DNA from: Paenibacillus sp. E222
GTDB lineage: Bacteria > Bacillota > Bacilli > Paenibacillales > Paenibacillaceae
Length of the DNA: 64,000 bases
Assembly (NCBI RefSeq): GCF_013401555.1
Contig: NZ_CP058552.1
Location: 5,952,001-6,016,000 of the forward strand
Reading direction: 5' to 3'
Numbering within the stretch: position 1 is the first letter of the stretch; each line of letters opens with the position of its first letter. This document shows, one piece after another, positions 44,732-54,631 of the stretch. The notes under the pieces are model-generated. The model had not been told where the DNA came from, ran no database searches, and was given only the letters and a program-made list of their open reading frames with translations. Made by a program: the position numbers and the translations under genes.

Positions 44732-45145
44732 TTACCCGCAGCTGGTCGGAGGTGAATCCGTACCTGCCTCCACGTTCACTTTCTCGGAGACGGTATCTCG
44801 AATTACAGAAATAACAAGCTGAAGCAAATAATTGATATCGCTTTGGCTTTGCTGGAATTCCGTAACGAGTGGAATGCCGTCCAACTCTTCCTGTAGGTCC
44901 TCAATTTCCTGTTCAATTTTGCGGACCATGTCTGCATTTTTGAAGCTTTCAAAAGCAACGATTTCCTTTTGTTTCTTCTTGATCGTTGCAATTAATTGCT
45001 GGATGCGTTCATGATCACGAATTTTGGACTCAGCCTGTTGGAACTGTTTGACTTCCTCACTCGTTCCAAGCATATCAGCCAATTCTTTGGCTTTTCCCAT
45101 AATGTCGTCGCGTATGACCAGATTGCGCGTATCGTAGGTAGGCAT
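44732..45145 (-). CDS. ricA: RicA (YmcA)-like YlbF-family regulator
   Basis: 137 aa, helical, with the YlbF/YmcA pattern 'EVKQFQQAESKI' and 'LDGIPLVTEFQQSQSDINYLLQLV'. It ends with an isolated Cys (PTSCG), like the C-terminal Cys of B. subtilis RicA that takes part in the RicA-RicF-RicT complex, an Fe-S protein complex that modulates RNase Y and sporulation/competence. No good ribosome binding site marks the start; 45145 is chosen by alignment with family starts, and an ATG at 45196 is possible. It lies 300 bp downstream of miaB, as in Bacillus. Confidence 0.8.
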   Translation of the reverse strand: MPTYDTRNLVIRDDIMGKAKELADMLGTSEEVKQFQQAESKIRDHERIQQLIATIKKKQKEIVAFESFKNADMVRKIEQEIEDLQEELDGIPLVTEFQQSQSDINYLLQLVISVIRDTVSEKVNVEAGTDSPPTSCG

Positions 45146-45266
45146 TCCATAACGGTTGTACTGCACTTCTTCCTGCGCCACTCGAAATCGCTCCATTCTA
45201 TGAGATGATATAAGATGAACTACTCGATGTTGCACTAAGCTTAGTGACTGCTCGAGTGACCGCTAC

Positions 45267-45407
45267 GGTTACGGATCGTTCTTTCGATCGCTGTTGTCTC
45301 CAAATTTTTCTGATTGTAATGGTCCGTGGTTAAAATTTGGAGACAAAGGCGAACGCTTCGCTTCTACAGAATCGATTCCGTCACCTTCGCTACGCTAGGC
45401 CGTAACC
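45267..45407. repeat. Long inverted repeat between miaB and ricA
   Basis: An inner perfect 15 bp stem, TTGTCTCCAAATTTT (45294-45308) against AAAATTTGGAGACAA (45332-45346), is nested in outer arms GGTTACGG (45267-45274) and CCGTAACC (45400-45407). The interval is free of genes. It may be a mobile palindromic element or a processed RNA hairpin in the miaB-ricA transcript. Confidence 0.55.
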
Positions 45408-45448
45408 CGCCAAGTGCAAAAAGAATTTCATCTTATTAGGTTTGTGTA

Positions 45449-47005
45449 TTACTGATTGGCGGCTACTGGCTCTGTGAGCAGATTGCCCCGAATATAGAAA
45501 GTCATTGGATCGGTGATTTCCACATGTACAAAAGTACCGATCAATTCTTTAGGTCCTTCAAAGTGCACCAGCTTGTTGCTGCGTGTACGTCCAGCCAGAA
45601 CATTGGAATTCCGCTTGCTCTCACCTTCAACAAGCACTTCAACAACCTTGCCGCGCTGCTTCTCATTGCTGCTATGGCTGTATGCGTTGATCGTCTCGTT
45701 TAAGCGTTTCAAACGTTCCTTCTTCACGTCCATCGGCACGTTATCCTCCATCACCGCAGCAGGTGTGCCTTCGCGCGGAGAGTAGATAAATGTATAGGCA
45801 AAGTCGTAGCCAACTTCCTTAACCAGTGACAGCGTATCTTCGAACTGCTCTTCCGTTTCCCCCGGGAAACCAACGATAATATCAGTGGTTAACACGACAT
45901 CTGGAATTGCAGTTTTAATTTTGTCAGCAAGCTTCAGGTAGTGTTCCCGACTGTACTTACGGCTCATACGTTTCAGCACTTCCGTGCTGCCGGACTGCAC
46001 AGGCAGATGGATGTGCTCCACCAGGTTCCCGCCCTTCGCAAGCACCTCAATCAGATGATCATCGAAGTCACGTGGATGACTGGTTGTAAACCGAACCCGT
46101 GGAATATCGATTTTGCGAATATCATCCATCAGGTCACCGAAGCTGTAATTCAGATCCGTAAAGTCCTTGCCATAAGCATTGACATTCTGGCCGAGCAGCG
46201 TGATTTCCTTGAAGCCTTGTCTTGCCAGTTCGCGAACTTCGGCAATGACATCTTCCGGACGTCGACTGCGCTCTTTTCCCCGTGTGAACGGGACGATGCA
46301 ATATGTACAGAACTTGTCGCAACCATACATAATGTTCACCCAGCCGCGCATGCCCTCACGTTTTTTCGGCAGGTTCTCGATGATATCGCCTTCCTTGGAC
46401 CATACCTCAACAACCATTTCTTTACTGAACAGTGCTTCCTGAATCAGATGTGGCAGCCGATGCACATTGTGTGTACCAAAAATCATATCCACAAAGCCAT
46501 GCTTCTGCATAATCCGGTTCACGACGCCTTCTTCCTGCGACATACAACCACACACACCCAGCAACAAGCCTGGACGTTCGGTTTTCAGGGTTTTCAGATG
46601 GCCTAGCTCACCGAACACTTTATCTTCCGCATTTTCCCGAATCGCACAGGTGTTTAACAGAATGATATCTGCCTCTTTGCGGTCCTCGGTAGCCTGATAC
46701 CCCATTGATTCAAGCAATCCTTTGATCGTCTCGGAATCATGCTCGTTCATCTGGCATCCATACGTATATACGATATAGTGTTTGCCTTTCCCTACGTTTT
46801 TCAGTTCATCGGGTACGGCCGTTTCGTAAAGCACCTGGACGTCTTCCTTGCCCCGTTGTTTCTCCTGACGATGATTGGGTTCCGACTTGATGTTAATCTC
46901 CCGGCCCCGGATTCTTATCTTTTTGCTGAATTCATCTTGCGAAATTACTTTGGCATCGGAGAAATCAAAATATTGGGAGTAATCCTTTTTTGAGTCTTTA
47001 GCCAT
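45449..47005 (-). CDS. miaB: tRNA-2-methylthio-N6-dimethylallyladenosine synthase MiaB
   Basis: 518 aa. N-terminal UPF0004 domain with cluster Cys in 'YTYGCQMN', '[10 protein letters not shown]' and 'GVCGCMS'; radical SAM CxxxCxxC in 'GCDKFCTYC'; C-terminal TRAM domain. It adds a methylthio group to i6A37 of tRNAs reading UNN codons. AAGGAG lies upstream of the ATG. RicA follows, the Bacillus order. Confidence 0.95.
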   Translation of the reverse strand: MAKDSKKDYSQYFDFSDAKVISQDEFSKKIRIRGREINIKSEPNHRQEKQRGKEDVQVLYETAVPDELKNVGKGKHYIVYTYGCQMNEHDSETIKGLLESMGYQATEDRKEADIILLNTCAIRENAEDKVFGELGHLKTLKTERPGLLLGVCGCMSQEEGVVNRIMQKHGFVDMIFGTHNVHRLPHLIQEALFSKEMVVEVWSKEGDIIENLPKKREGMRGWVNIMYGCDKFCTYCIVPFTRGKERSRRPEDVIAEVRELARQGFKEITLLGQNVNAYGKDFTDLNYSFGDLMDDIRKIDIPRVRFTTSHPRDFDDHLIEVLAKGGNLVEHIHLPVQSGSTEVLKRMSRKYSREHYLKLADKIKTAIPDVVLTTDIIVGFPGETEEQFEDTLSLVKEVGYDFAYTFIYSPREGTPAAVMEDNVPMDVKKERLKRLNETINAYSHSSNEKQRGKVVEVLVEGESKRNSNVLAGRTRSNKLVHFEGPKELIGTFVHVEITDPMTFYIRGNLLTEPVAANQ

Positions 47006-47207
47006 TTCCTTCGGTCACTCCTTACAGCCTCTATTAATAAAAAATCGTTATTTCATCTTGTTTCACGTGATTTGCACGCTTTATACATCAAAAGAGCATT
47101 ACAGCAAATTATAACATGAATTGGGCTCTAGTTCCACATCGAAAGACGCTGCCCCTTCGCCTATCCCGAAATCTGTGCAGGTCAGCTGAACACCCCGAAA
47201 ACACACA

Positions 47208-47263
47208 AAAACCTGAGTAATCCTCAGATCGAATGTATCGACGCTGTAAATATACTCAGGTTT
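47208..47263 (-). terminator. Terminator of the pduL gene
   Basis: AAACCTGAGTA and TACTCAGGTTT (minus strand) with TTTTTG following. Confidence 0.75.
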
Positions 47264-47313
47264 ATACGTGCATTCAAACCGTCAACATAACGGCTGAAGA
47301 AGGTTCCATTTAA

Positions 47314-47886
47314 TTAGTCGATGATTTCAGCAGTATCGCCGTTACGAGCGCCAGCTGCATTAGCTTCATCTGTATCAATATGCATGTCCAGTGCAAAGGA
47401 ATCCGATACACGAGCCAGTACATTTTCCAGCACCAGACCACGATCTCCACCCAGACGAACTTTCAGCAATTGTTTGTCCTCGATACCCCATTTAGCAGCA
47501 TCAGAAGTATGGAAGTGGATGTGACGAGCAGCAACGATAACACCTTTATCGATTGTAACTTCGCCAGCAGGTCCTTTAATTGTGATACCTGGAGTACCTT
47601 CGATGCTTCCGGATTCACGCACAGGTGCCTTAACACCAATAGCGAAAGAGTCTGTCATCGAGATTTCCAATTGTGTTTCCGGACGAACTGGTCCAAGAAT
47701 ACGCACTTTATCAAACTGTCCTTTCGAACCAATAACCGCTACTGTTTCGTTAGCAGCATATTGTCCTGGTTGGGACAGAGGTTTAAACTCAGTCAATTCA
47801 TAGCCTTTACCAAACAAAATTTCAACGTGCTCTTGAGATACATGAATGTGACGGGCAGATACGCCCACAGATACTGTTTTGCTCAT
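47314..47886 (-). CDS. PduL-like phosphate acyltransferase
   Basis: 190 aa PduL family: 'VGVSARHIHVSQEH' and 'VIVAARHIHFHTSDA' repeat the ARHIH zinc-binding motif of this phosphotransacylase. Interconverts acyl-CoA and acyl phosphate. AAGGAG precedes the ATG at 47886. No other propanediol or microcompartment genes are in the window, so it is an orphan copy. It likely serves as a stand-alone phosphotransacetylase. Confidence 0.88.
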   Translation of the reverse strand: MSKTVSVGVSARHIHVSQEHVEILFGKGYELTEFKPLSQPGQYAANETVAVIGSKGQFDKVRILGPVRPETQLEISMTDSFAIGVKAPVRESGSIEGTPGITIKGPAGEVTIDKGVIVAARHIHFHTSDAAKWGIEDKQLLKVRLGGDRGLVLENVLARVSDSFALDMHIDTDEANAAGARNGDTAEIID

Positions 47887-48099
47887 TGTGAATTTCACTC
47901 CTTGTTTATCTATGGCCTGTAGCCAGGCTCTTAACAATCCTATGGTATTATACCCCTTTTTGAAGTGAAATGAAAACGAACTGCTGAAAATTCATGAAAT
48001 ACACTTATTTTGCAATCATTAATCCCCTACATTTGGTAAATCGGTCTGAACATGTACGACGTTTGCTTTCAGCTCGTTTTCTTCCGGGGACCAACGGTG

Positions 48100-49086
48100 T
48101 CATGATTCACCATATTCGATCTTCAAATTTTTCTTCGGCAAATTCTCTTCTAAATAACTCATGGCATTGCCCCACATCCAACCGCGAACCAGTGATTCGT
48201 CGTAGTGCTTGAGCAGCGTATTCATCAGTTTTGGATACTGCCCCGTATGTTCAAAGTCATGGATATACGTAGTAATTCCGTCAAAATCAGACCCCATCAT
48301 CAGATGGTGCTCCCCACCCAGGGAACATATCCGCTCAATATGAGGCAACAGATCTTCAATACATACTTCGCCTTCCTGCTTCACAAACCACGGCACAAAC
48401 GTCAGTCCGATCCTCCCTTCCCGGGCAATAATAGCTCGAATCTGATCATCCTTCAGATTACGCACATGCGGGCAGATGGCATAACTGTTGGAATGCGATG
48501 CGATAAAAGGCCGTTCACTAAGGTCAGCAAGTTCCCAGAAGCCTTTCTCAGTCAGATGTGATACATCCAGCAGCATGCCGATTTGGTTACACAGGTGAAC
48601 CAGCTCCCTGCCCTTCTCCGTTAGTCCAGCCCCACGTTTCTCCAATACACCATCAGCTGCCCAATTGGCATAGTTCCAGGTAAGCCCAACAATCCGCACA
48701 CCCATTTGATAACATAACTCCATATAAAAGAGATTGCCCTCCAGTCCATCGACACCCTCAAGTGTAAGCAGTCCCCATGGTCTGTCCGTCTGCCCGATCT
48801 GCGTAAGCTGTTCCCGCCATAACAATGTATGTGTACCTTTAGATCGTTCTTCGGTTATCTCCACACGTTTACGGTAGATGTCCAACTGCCCCATCACATG
48901 TTCAAACTTGCCTCTGCCAAGCACTTCGGGCAAATAGATTGCAAAGGCCTGTAAACCAATGTTACCTTCCCTCATGCGTTCCAGGTTCACATCCAGCTGT
49001 GAAGCATTTTCAAATGAAAGGCTAGGATTCATCAACATTTTACTCAAAGCATCACAATGAAAATCGGCTACCCGCCAGTTGTGCAT
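48100..49086 (-). CDS. Membrane dipeptidase family (M19) peptidase
   Basis: 328 aa. N-terminal 'DFHCD' metal ligand pair, a bridging Glu in 'LLTLEGVDGLEG', 'DVSHLTEKGF' and 'ASHSNSYAICPHVRNL' supply further zinc ligands, matching renal dipeptidase-type enzymes. Such enzymes hydrolyse dipeptides including D-containing ones. The ATG at 49086 follows AGGAGA. It lies downstream of spoVS, separated by a terminator; this position is not part of the Bacillus order. Confidence 0.88.
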   Translation of the reverse strand: MHNWRVADFHCDALSKMLMNPSLSFENASQLDVNLERMREGNIGLQAFAIYLPEVLGRGKFEHVMGQLDIYRKRVEITEERSKGTHTLLWREQLTQIGQTDRPWGLLTLEGVDGLEGNLFYMELCYQMGVRIVGLTWNYANWAADGVLEKRGAGLTEKGRELVHLCNQIGMLLDVSHLTEKGFWELADLSERPFIASHSNSYAICPHVRNLKDDQIRAIIAREGRIGLTFVPWFVKQEGEVCIEDLLPHIERICSLGGEHHLMMGSDFDGITTYIHDFEHTGQYPKLMNTLLKHYDESLVRGWMWGNAMSYLEENLPKKNLKIEYGES

Positions 49087-49132
49087 CACAATCTCTCCTT
49101 CTACACGGTTAGGTTATGGAAAAAAAACGCAA

Positions 49133-49161
49133 AAAAACCTGTCTACTTCGTAAACAGGTTC
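49133..49161 (-). terminator. Terminator of spoVS
   Basis: AACCTGT/ACAGGTT stem followed by TTTTTTT on the minus strand. Confidence 0.75.
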
Positions 49162-49179
49162 AATGCATAAGTGCATGTA

Positions 49180-49440
49180 TTATCTGGGCTCCACAATCAG
49201 CTTAATGGCCGTTCGGTCCTCGCCGTCGATCACAATGTCTGTAAAAGCTGGAATACAAATCAAGTCAACTCCGCTTGGTGCTACAAATCCCCGGGCTATC
49301 GCTACCGCTTTAATGGCTTGGTTCAGTGCTCCCGCTCCAATTGCCTGCAGTTCAGCATTTCCACGTTCACGAAGAACACCTGCAAGAGCGCCGGCTACGG
49401 AATTGGGATTGGACTTTGCTGAAACTTTTAATACTTCCAT
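49180..49440 (-). CDS. spoVS: Stage V sporulation protein S
   Basis: 86 aa, the exact family size. 'MEVLKVSAKSNPNSVAGALAGV' is the start of SpoVS, an ALBA-fold protein needed for spore coat/engulfment and late sporulation. ATG 49440 has GGGAGG 8 nt upstream; a longer frame is not used. It is in the ymdB-spoVS order of Bacillus. Confidence 0.95.
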   Translation of the reverse strand: MEVLKVSAKSNPNSVAGALAGVLRERGNAELQAIGAGALNQAIKAVAIARGFVAPSGVDLICIPAFTDIVIDGEDRTAIKLIVEPR

Positions 49441-49557
49441 GGTAAGTACCTCCCTGGGAATGTTGAATGTTTGTTTCCACTTACTAGATGTTATTCGCGG
49501 GAGGCAAAAAAATTCCTTCTTTTTAGTCGGGTTTCCCTGCAAAATGGGACAATACCC

Positions 49558-50352
49558 CTATTCCATGCGCCACTCGTCTTCCATCAGACGAATTTTTTCA
49601 ATACGTGTTGCAGCACCTGTGGCTTCATCAATCTCCACAAATACACCATGGAAATGCCATTTGCCATCATCAACAACAAATCGTACCGGAAGCTGGGTGT
49701 AGAACTTGCGAAGCACGGCTTCACGCTCCATGCCCAATATGCCGTCACGCGGCCCTACCATGCCCGCATCGGTTAAATAAGCTGTTCCTCCTGGCAAAAT
49801 ACGATCATCATTGCTCTGCACATGTGTATGTGTACCTACGACCAGCGATGCACGTCCATCCAGATGCCAGCCCATGGCAATTTTCTCAGATGTGGCTTCA
49901 GCATGCATATCGACCAAAATGCATTTGTGGTCCTGACGCAGTTCATCCACAATTTCATCGGCAACGCGGAATGGGCAATCTAGAGCAGGTAGGAACGTCC
50001 GGCCTTGCAGATTGACAATCGCCAGCTCCTTACCTTCACCTTTGACTACCGTGTATCCACGTCCTGGTGTTCCTGGAGGAAAGTTCGCAGGACGAATCAT
50101 ACGTGGCTCATCATCTATAAAATCAAATATGTCCTTATTGTCCCAGGTATGGTTACCAAGGGTGATGCCATGCACACCCCAGTTAAAGAATTCATTCGCA
50201 ATTGCCCCGGTGATTCCCCGGCCTGCCGCTGCATTCTCCCCATTCACAATGACTACATGTGGCTTATACTTCGTTTTGAGGTAGGGGAGGTTTTCCTTCA
50301 GCGCCTTACGCCCTACATTCCCCACAATATCACCAATAAACAAAACTTTCAT
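49558..50352 (-). CDS. ymdB: YmdB family metallophosphoesterase
   Basis: 264 aa. 'GDIVGNVGR', 'NGENAAAGRG', 'GNHTWDN' and 'VDMHAEATSEK' are the metal-binding pieces of the YmdB/TIGR00282 group, 2',3'-cyclic nucleotide phosphodiesterases that affect biofilm formation in B. subtilis. AAGGAGG upstream. Follows rny by 162 bp with a hairpin between. Confidence 0.93.
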   Translation of the reverse strand: MKVLFIGDIVGNVGRKALKENLPYLKTKYKPHVVIVNGENAAAGRGITGAIANEFFNWGVHGITLGNHTWDNKDIFDFIDDEPRMIRPANFPPGTPGRGYTVVKGEGKELAIVNLQGRTFLPALDCPFRVADEIVDELRQDHKCILVDMHAEATSEKIAMGWHLDGRASLVVGTHTHVQSNDDRILPGGTAYLTDAGMVGPRDGILGMEREAVLRKFYTQLPVRFVVDDGKWHFHGVFVEIDEATGAATRIEKIRLMEDEWRME

Positions 50353-50473
50353 TTTACTGCCTCCTTAATCCCTACCAAGCGCAGCCTTCTTCTAAGCATC
50401 CGAAACTTCGCAGGACCTCTATCTCTTGCTCATCAATTTTATTATAAAAATGCCTTTTAACTGGCTATCAACA

Positions 50474-50506
50474 GGAAAAGTGGCCCACTACTGCGGCCAC
50501 TTTTCC
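50474..50506 (-). terminator. Hairpin after rny
   Basis: GGAAAAGTGGCC / GGCCACTTTTCC perfect 12 bp stem, directly downstream of the rny stop; no T run outside the stem, so it may be a partial terminator or 3' end. Confidence 0.65.
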
Positions 50507-50514
50507 ATAATGCT

Positions 50515-52053
50515 CTATTTTGCGTATTCAACCGCACGGGTTTCCCGGATGACGGTGACCTTGATGTGACCCGGATAATCGAGTTCGTTCTCGATCATCT
50601 TCGTGATGTCACGCGCGAGGCGGAAGGCTTCAGCATCGTCGATTTTCTCAGGCTGTACCATAACGCGAACTTCGCGTCCTGCCTGAATGGCATACGATTT
50701 CTCGACACCTTCGAACGATTCCGAAATCTCTTCCAGCTTCTCCAGTCGTTTGATATACGTTTCCAGCGTTTCGCGGCGTGCGCCCGGTCTTGCTGCGGAG
50801 AGCGCATCTGCTGCGCCAACCAACATCGCAATAACCGAAGTCGCTTCGCAATCCCCGTGATGGGACGCGATACTGTTGATTACAACCGGATGTTCTTTGT
50901 ATTTCTTCGCTAGTTCCACGCCGATTTCGACGTGTGATCCTTCCACTTCGTGATCCAGCGCTTTACCAATGTCATGCAATAGACCTGCACGTCTTGCTAG
51001 GGTTACGTCTTCTCCGAGTTCGCCAGCCATCAATCCAGCCAGATAAGCGACTTCCATCGAATGTTTCAAAACGTTTTGACCATAGCTTGTACGGAACTTC
51101 AACCGGCCCAAAATTTTAATCAAGTCCGGATGCAGACCATGCACGCCCACTTCAAAGGTAGCTTGCTCACCGTATTCACGGATACGCTCATCCACTTCTT
51201 TGCGGGATTTCTCCACCATCTCTTCAATCCGTGCCGGGTGAATACGTCCATCAGCCACCAATTTTTCGAGGGCAGTACGGGCGATTTCACGGCGAATCGG
51301 GTCAAAGCCCGACAGAATAACAGCTTCTGGCGTATCATCGATAATGAGGTCAATCCCTGTAAGGGTTTCAAGCGCACGGATGTTACGTCCTTCACGACCG
51401 ATAATCCGGCCTTTCATTTCTTCATTTGGCAAAGTAACAACGGATACCGTTGTCTCCGCCACGTGATCAGCCGCACAGCGTTGGATGGCGAGTGTAATAA
51501 TCTCGCGGGACTTTTTGTCCGCTTCTTCCTTCGCTTGCTGTTCAATGTCCTTGATCATTTGAGCAGTCTCATGACGTACTTCCTGTTCTACGTTGGACAG
51601 TATGATACTGCGTGCGTCTTCCATAGTGAGGTTGGATATGCGCTCCAGCTCCGTCACCTGGTTTTTGTAGATCATTTCGATCTGCTGCTGTGTCTCATCA
51701 ATTCGTTTCTCTTTGTTAGCCACTTGCTCTTCTTTACGTTCGAGTGATTCCAACTTTTTATCCAGCGACTCTTCTTTTTGCAACAATCGTCTTTCTTGTC
51801 GTTGAATTTCGTTCCGACGTTCACGAGTGTCTTTTTCAGCTTCGGCGCGAATGCGATGAATTTCATCCTTCGCTTCCAGCACCGTTTCTTTCTTCAGTGC
51901 TTCTGCCTCTTTCTTCGCGCTCTCCACGATTTGTACGGCAGCTTGTTCCGCACTGGAGATCTTAGCTTCTGCAAGAGATTTGCGAATAAAGTATCCTACT
52001 CCGAACCCAATGAATAGCGCGGCAACAACGAGAACGATCGTGATTGCAATCAT
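50515..52053 (-). CDS. rny: Ribonuclease Y
   Basis: 512 aa. N-terminal membrane helix (about 3-22), a long coiled coil (about 30-200), KH domain with '[15 protein letters not shown]' and an HD domain with '[12 protein letters not shown]'. This membrane endoribonuclease begins mRNA decay. ATG 52053 has AGGAGG 7 nt upstream; the earlier GTG overlaps that site. RecX lies upstream, ymdB downstream. Confidence 0.95.
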   Translation of the reverse strand: MIAITIVLVVAALFIGFGVGYFIRKSLAEAKISSAEQAAVQIVESAKKEAEALKKETVLEAKDEIHRIRAEAEKDTRERRNEIQRQERRLLQKEESLDKKLESLERKEEQVANKEKRIDETQQQIEMIYKNQVTELERISNLTMEDARSIILSNVEQEVRHETAQMIKDIEQQAKEEADKKSREIITLAIQRCAADHVAETTVSVVTLPNEEMKGRIIGREGRNIRALETLTGIDLIIDDTPEAVILSGFDPIRREIARTALEKLVADGRIHPARIEEMVEKSRKEVDERIREYGEQATFEVGVHGLHPDLIKILGRLKFRTSYGQNVLKHSMEVAYLAGLMAGELGEDVTLARRAGLLHDIGKALDHEVEGSHVEIGVELAKKYKEHPVVINSIASHHGDCEATSVIAMLVGAADALSAARPGARRETLETYIKRLEKLEEISESFEGVEKSYAIQAGREVRVMVQPEKIDDAEAFRLARDITKMIENELDYPGHIKVTVIRETRAVEYAK

Positions 52054-52305
52054 ACTGTTCACCTCCTCGTTGGTTCCTCCAAGGCATTCCTTGGGTCAAT
52101 TTGCAGTTTTCAAACCTAACATATTTTTGGGAATAACGAATACTCACGGCGATCCCCCGCCGATTTTCATTTCAAGTGTACATGTCTCCACGCACTATCC
52201 GCCGTCTCCGACGAACCCATAATCATAAATGGTATAAATCTTAAAAAACAGAAACCGCTTTTTTGGAAGGAAAAAGGGTTGTCCATTTCTTACAGACTCA
52301 TGTCC

Positions 52306-52335
52306 ATTTTAGTATTTGACGAAAGAAATTGTCAA
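52306..52335 (-). promoter_or_regulatory. Candidate promoter of rny
   Basis: Minus-strand TTGACA (52330-52335), 18 bp, TAAAAT (52306-52311), in the 310 bp gap after recX. Confidence 0.55.
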
Positions 52336-52363
52336 GAGAATGCAGTATAGTGAGTCCAGTCTG

Positions 52364-53101
52364 CTAATCCCATAACAACGATTCGTCATCTTCGGGGTCA
52401 TTAGCCTCGTCTTCTTCAATTAAACCATTCACGACCCGACGCACCATATCCATGGAAAAACCTCGCCGCATCAGGAAGGGAAGCGTTTTACGTTTCTTCT
52501 CCTGGATGTCTCCTTTGACCTGATTCCATTTTTTGCGTCCGGCGGTTAGAGCCGTCTCAAATTCCGCATCTGTACTTACACCTTCAAGCGCTTCAGCAAT
52601 CAGCTCATTGGCAATGCCCTTTTGACGCAGCTCTTGCCTTATCCACAGTTTTCCCTTCCGCTGTCCCTCCATACGCTGACGAGTCCATTCCTTCGCAAAC
52701 AGTTCGTCATCGACCAAATTCTCCCGCTCAAGCCGATCCAGGGCCTCTTCAATCAACGGTGCAGCAAACTCTTTTTGACGAAGCTTCTGACTTAATTCGT
52801 GGCGTGTGCGGGGTTTATGCTCCAAATATCGCAAAGACTGTACATACGTCCGCTGTCGTTCGTCAGCTACTATGATATCTTCCAAGTCCTTTTTCAGAAA
52901 CGTATTACCCCGGGTCATCCGATATTTAATCATTACATCTTCAAGCACCGTAATTGAATATAAACCAAAGGTAATTCGATAACGAGCTTCCCTGCTTTTT
53001 GTTCGTTCAACCCGTGTAATGGTAAGCTCTTCGTTATCCGGGAATTGGGAGATTCCCTCCACCTCGGCTTCTTCATATAAATCATCTTCATGTTGATCCA
53101 T
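52364..53101 (-). CDS. recX: RecX regulatory protein
   Basis: 245 aa with three-helix RecX repeats: 'LRYLEHKPRTRHELSQKLRQK', 'DELFAKEWTRQRM', 'WIRQELRQKGIANELI'. It regulates RecA filaments. ATG 53101 follows AAGGGGAG. The N-terminal 30 residues are acidic. It lies downstream of recA, separated by two hairpins. Confidence 0.92.
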   Translation of the reverse strand: MDQHEDDLYEEAEVEGISQFPDNEELTITRVERTKSREARYRITFGLYSITVLEDVMIKYRMTRGNTFLKKDLEDIIVADERQRTYVQSLRYLEHKPRTRHELSQKLRQKEFAAPLIEEALDRLERENLVDDELFAKEWTRQRMEGQRKGKLWIRQELRQKGIANELIAEALEGVSTDAEFETALTAGRKKWNQVKGDIQEKKRKTLPFLMRRGFSMDMVRRVVNGLIEEDEANDPEDDESLLWD

Positions 53102-53167
53102 TTCGGTCTCCCCTTCCATCTAAACCTCATACGTTTAACGTATTTCAAAAGAAATATCAGATACTAA

Positions 53168-53250
53168 TACAAAAGGCCGGAAACAATGTCCGGCCTCTCA
53201 CTAATAGTAATCATACCAACAGCCCCTGCCCATTCGGACAGAGGCTGTTG
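53168..53250 (-). terminator. Two hairpins downstream of recA
   Basis: AGGCCGG/CCGGCCT (53174-53196) with TTTT on the minus strand, and CAACAGCC/GGCTGTTG (53217-53250) before it. These should end most recA transcripts and reduce recX expression. Confidence 0.8.
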
Positions 53251-53327
53251 GACAGCGCTAGCACACACTGGACCCTTCTTAGCTAGATCGAGCCAAGCTC
53301 AATCAGATAAGTACGGAATCCAGAGGA

Positions 53328-54392
53328 TTACTCGTTAATTTCAAATAATTCTTGCTCTTCTGCCGCTTCTTTTTGTTGATCTTCAGTCGTAGGTGCAGGA
53401 ACTGCAGTAGTCAGGTTGCTGGCTTCACGAATTTTTTGTTCAATTACTTGAGCAATATCTGCATGCTCTTTCATGAACTGCTTCGCGTTCTCACGTCCTT
53501 GACCTAAACGCTCACCTTCGTAAGAATACCACGCACCACTTTTGTTAACGATGTCCAGCTCTGTACCAATGTCAATGATACTGCCTTCTCTCGAAATACC
53601 TTCACCGTACATAATGTCCACTTCCGCTTGTTTAAACGGTGGTGCCACTTTATTTTTCACAACTTTGATACGGGTACGGTTACCCGTGATGTCATTGCCT
53701 GACTTGATACTCTCAATACGACGTACATCCAGACGTACTGTAGAATAGAATTTCAGGGCACGACCACCAGGTGTTGTCTCCGGGTTACCAAACATAACAC
53801 CGACTTTTTCACGAAGCTGGTTGATAAAGATTGCGATGGTTTTGGATTTGCTGATTGCACCAGACAGTTTACGCAGCGCCTGAGACATCAGACGTGCTTG
53901 CAAACCGACATGGGAATCCCCCATTTCGCCTTCAATTTCCGCTTTTGGTACCAATGCAGCAACTGAGTCAATAACGACAATATCGACAGCGCCACTACGT
54001 ACAAGCGCTTCTGCGATTTCAAGCCCTTGCTCACCCGTATCTGGCTGGGACAGAAGCAACTCATCAATGTTAACACCCAGTTTGCTTGCGTATTGCGGGT
54101 CAAGAGCATGCTCTGCATCGATAAATGCAGCTTGTCCACCCACCCGTTGTACTTCAGCAATCGCATGCAACGCTACCGTTGTTTTACCGGAGGATTCTGG
54201 TCCATATATTTCAACAATACGGCCTTTAGGCAAGCCGCCTGTTCCTAATGCAATATCCAGAGCCAAGGAACCGCTGGGGATTATTTCCACTTGCATGTGA
54301 GTAGACTCACCCAGTTTCATGATGGATCCTTTACCAAATTGCTTCTCTATTTGACGGAGCGCCATATCAAGCGCGGCACGACGGTCTGACAA
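53328..54392 (-). CDS. recA: Recombinase A
   Basis: 354 aa. Walker [10 protein letters not shown], '[16 protein letters not shown]' N-terminus and the L1/L2 DNA-binding regions match RecA. The TTG at 54392 has AAAGGG 9-10 nt upstream and gives the Bacillus-type N-terminus; a GTG 9 nt earlier is possible. An SOS box (54462-54475) and a TTGGCA/TATCAT promoter control it. Its C-terminus is acidic. Confidence 0.96.
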   Translation of the reverse strand: MSDRRAALDMALRQIEKQFGKGSIMKLGESTHMQVEIIPSGSLALDIALGTGGLPKGRIVEIYGPESSGKTTVALHAIAEVQRVGGQAAFIDAEHALDPQYASKLGVNIDELLLSQPDTGEQGLEIAEALVRSGAVDIVVIDSVAALVPKAEIEGEMGDSHVGLQARLMSQALRKLSGAISKSKTIAIFINQLREKVGVMFGNPETTPGGRALKFYSTVRLDVRRIESIKSGNDITGNRTRIKVVKNKVAPPFKQAEVDIMYGEGISREGSIIDIGTELDIVNKSGAWYSYEGERLGQGRENAKQFMKEHADIAQVIEQKIREASNLTTAVPAPTTEDQQKEAAEEQELFEINE

Positions 54393-54423
54393 TAAGCTCA
54401 CACCCTTTACTGTTTATAATATA

Positions 54424-54452
54424 ATGATACCTTGTTTTAACACGTTTGCCAA
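54424..54452 (-). promoter_or_regulatory. Promoter of recA
   Basis: Minus-strand TTGGCA (54447-54452), 17 bp, TATCAT (54424-54429). Confidence 0.7.
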
Positions 54453-54461
54453 GCTTTTTTT

Positions 54462-54475
54462 CGAACATACATTCG
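54462..54475. promoter_or_regulatory. LexA/DinR (SOS) box of recA
   Basis: CGAATGTATGTTCG on the minus strand fits the Bacillus DinR consensus CGAACRNRYGTTYC with small deviations and lies just upstream of the -35. Confidence 0.8.
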
Positions 54476-54535
54476 TTTTTTTTGTGAAGGCCGAGGCGCC
54501 TCTTCCTCAAGGAAACTTTCCATTAAACAGAAAAA

Positions 54536-54577
54536 AGAACCGTAAACAAGGCTGTAAAGCCTGATTTTACGGTTCTT
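54536..54577 (-). terminator. Terminator of cinA
   Basis: AAGAACCGTAAA..GGCT / AGCC..TTTACGGTTC stem with TTTTTT on the minus strand. Confidence 0.85.
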
Positions 54578-54631
54578 CTGTCTTCCTTTATTATACTTGC
54601 TTGCCTTGGTAAATGCAATCCGAGCTGTGAA

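Noticed and set aside
45941..46606. 221 aa plus-strand frame opposite miaB
   Set aside because: Antisense to the well-conserved MiaB core; composition atypical for a protein.
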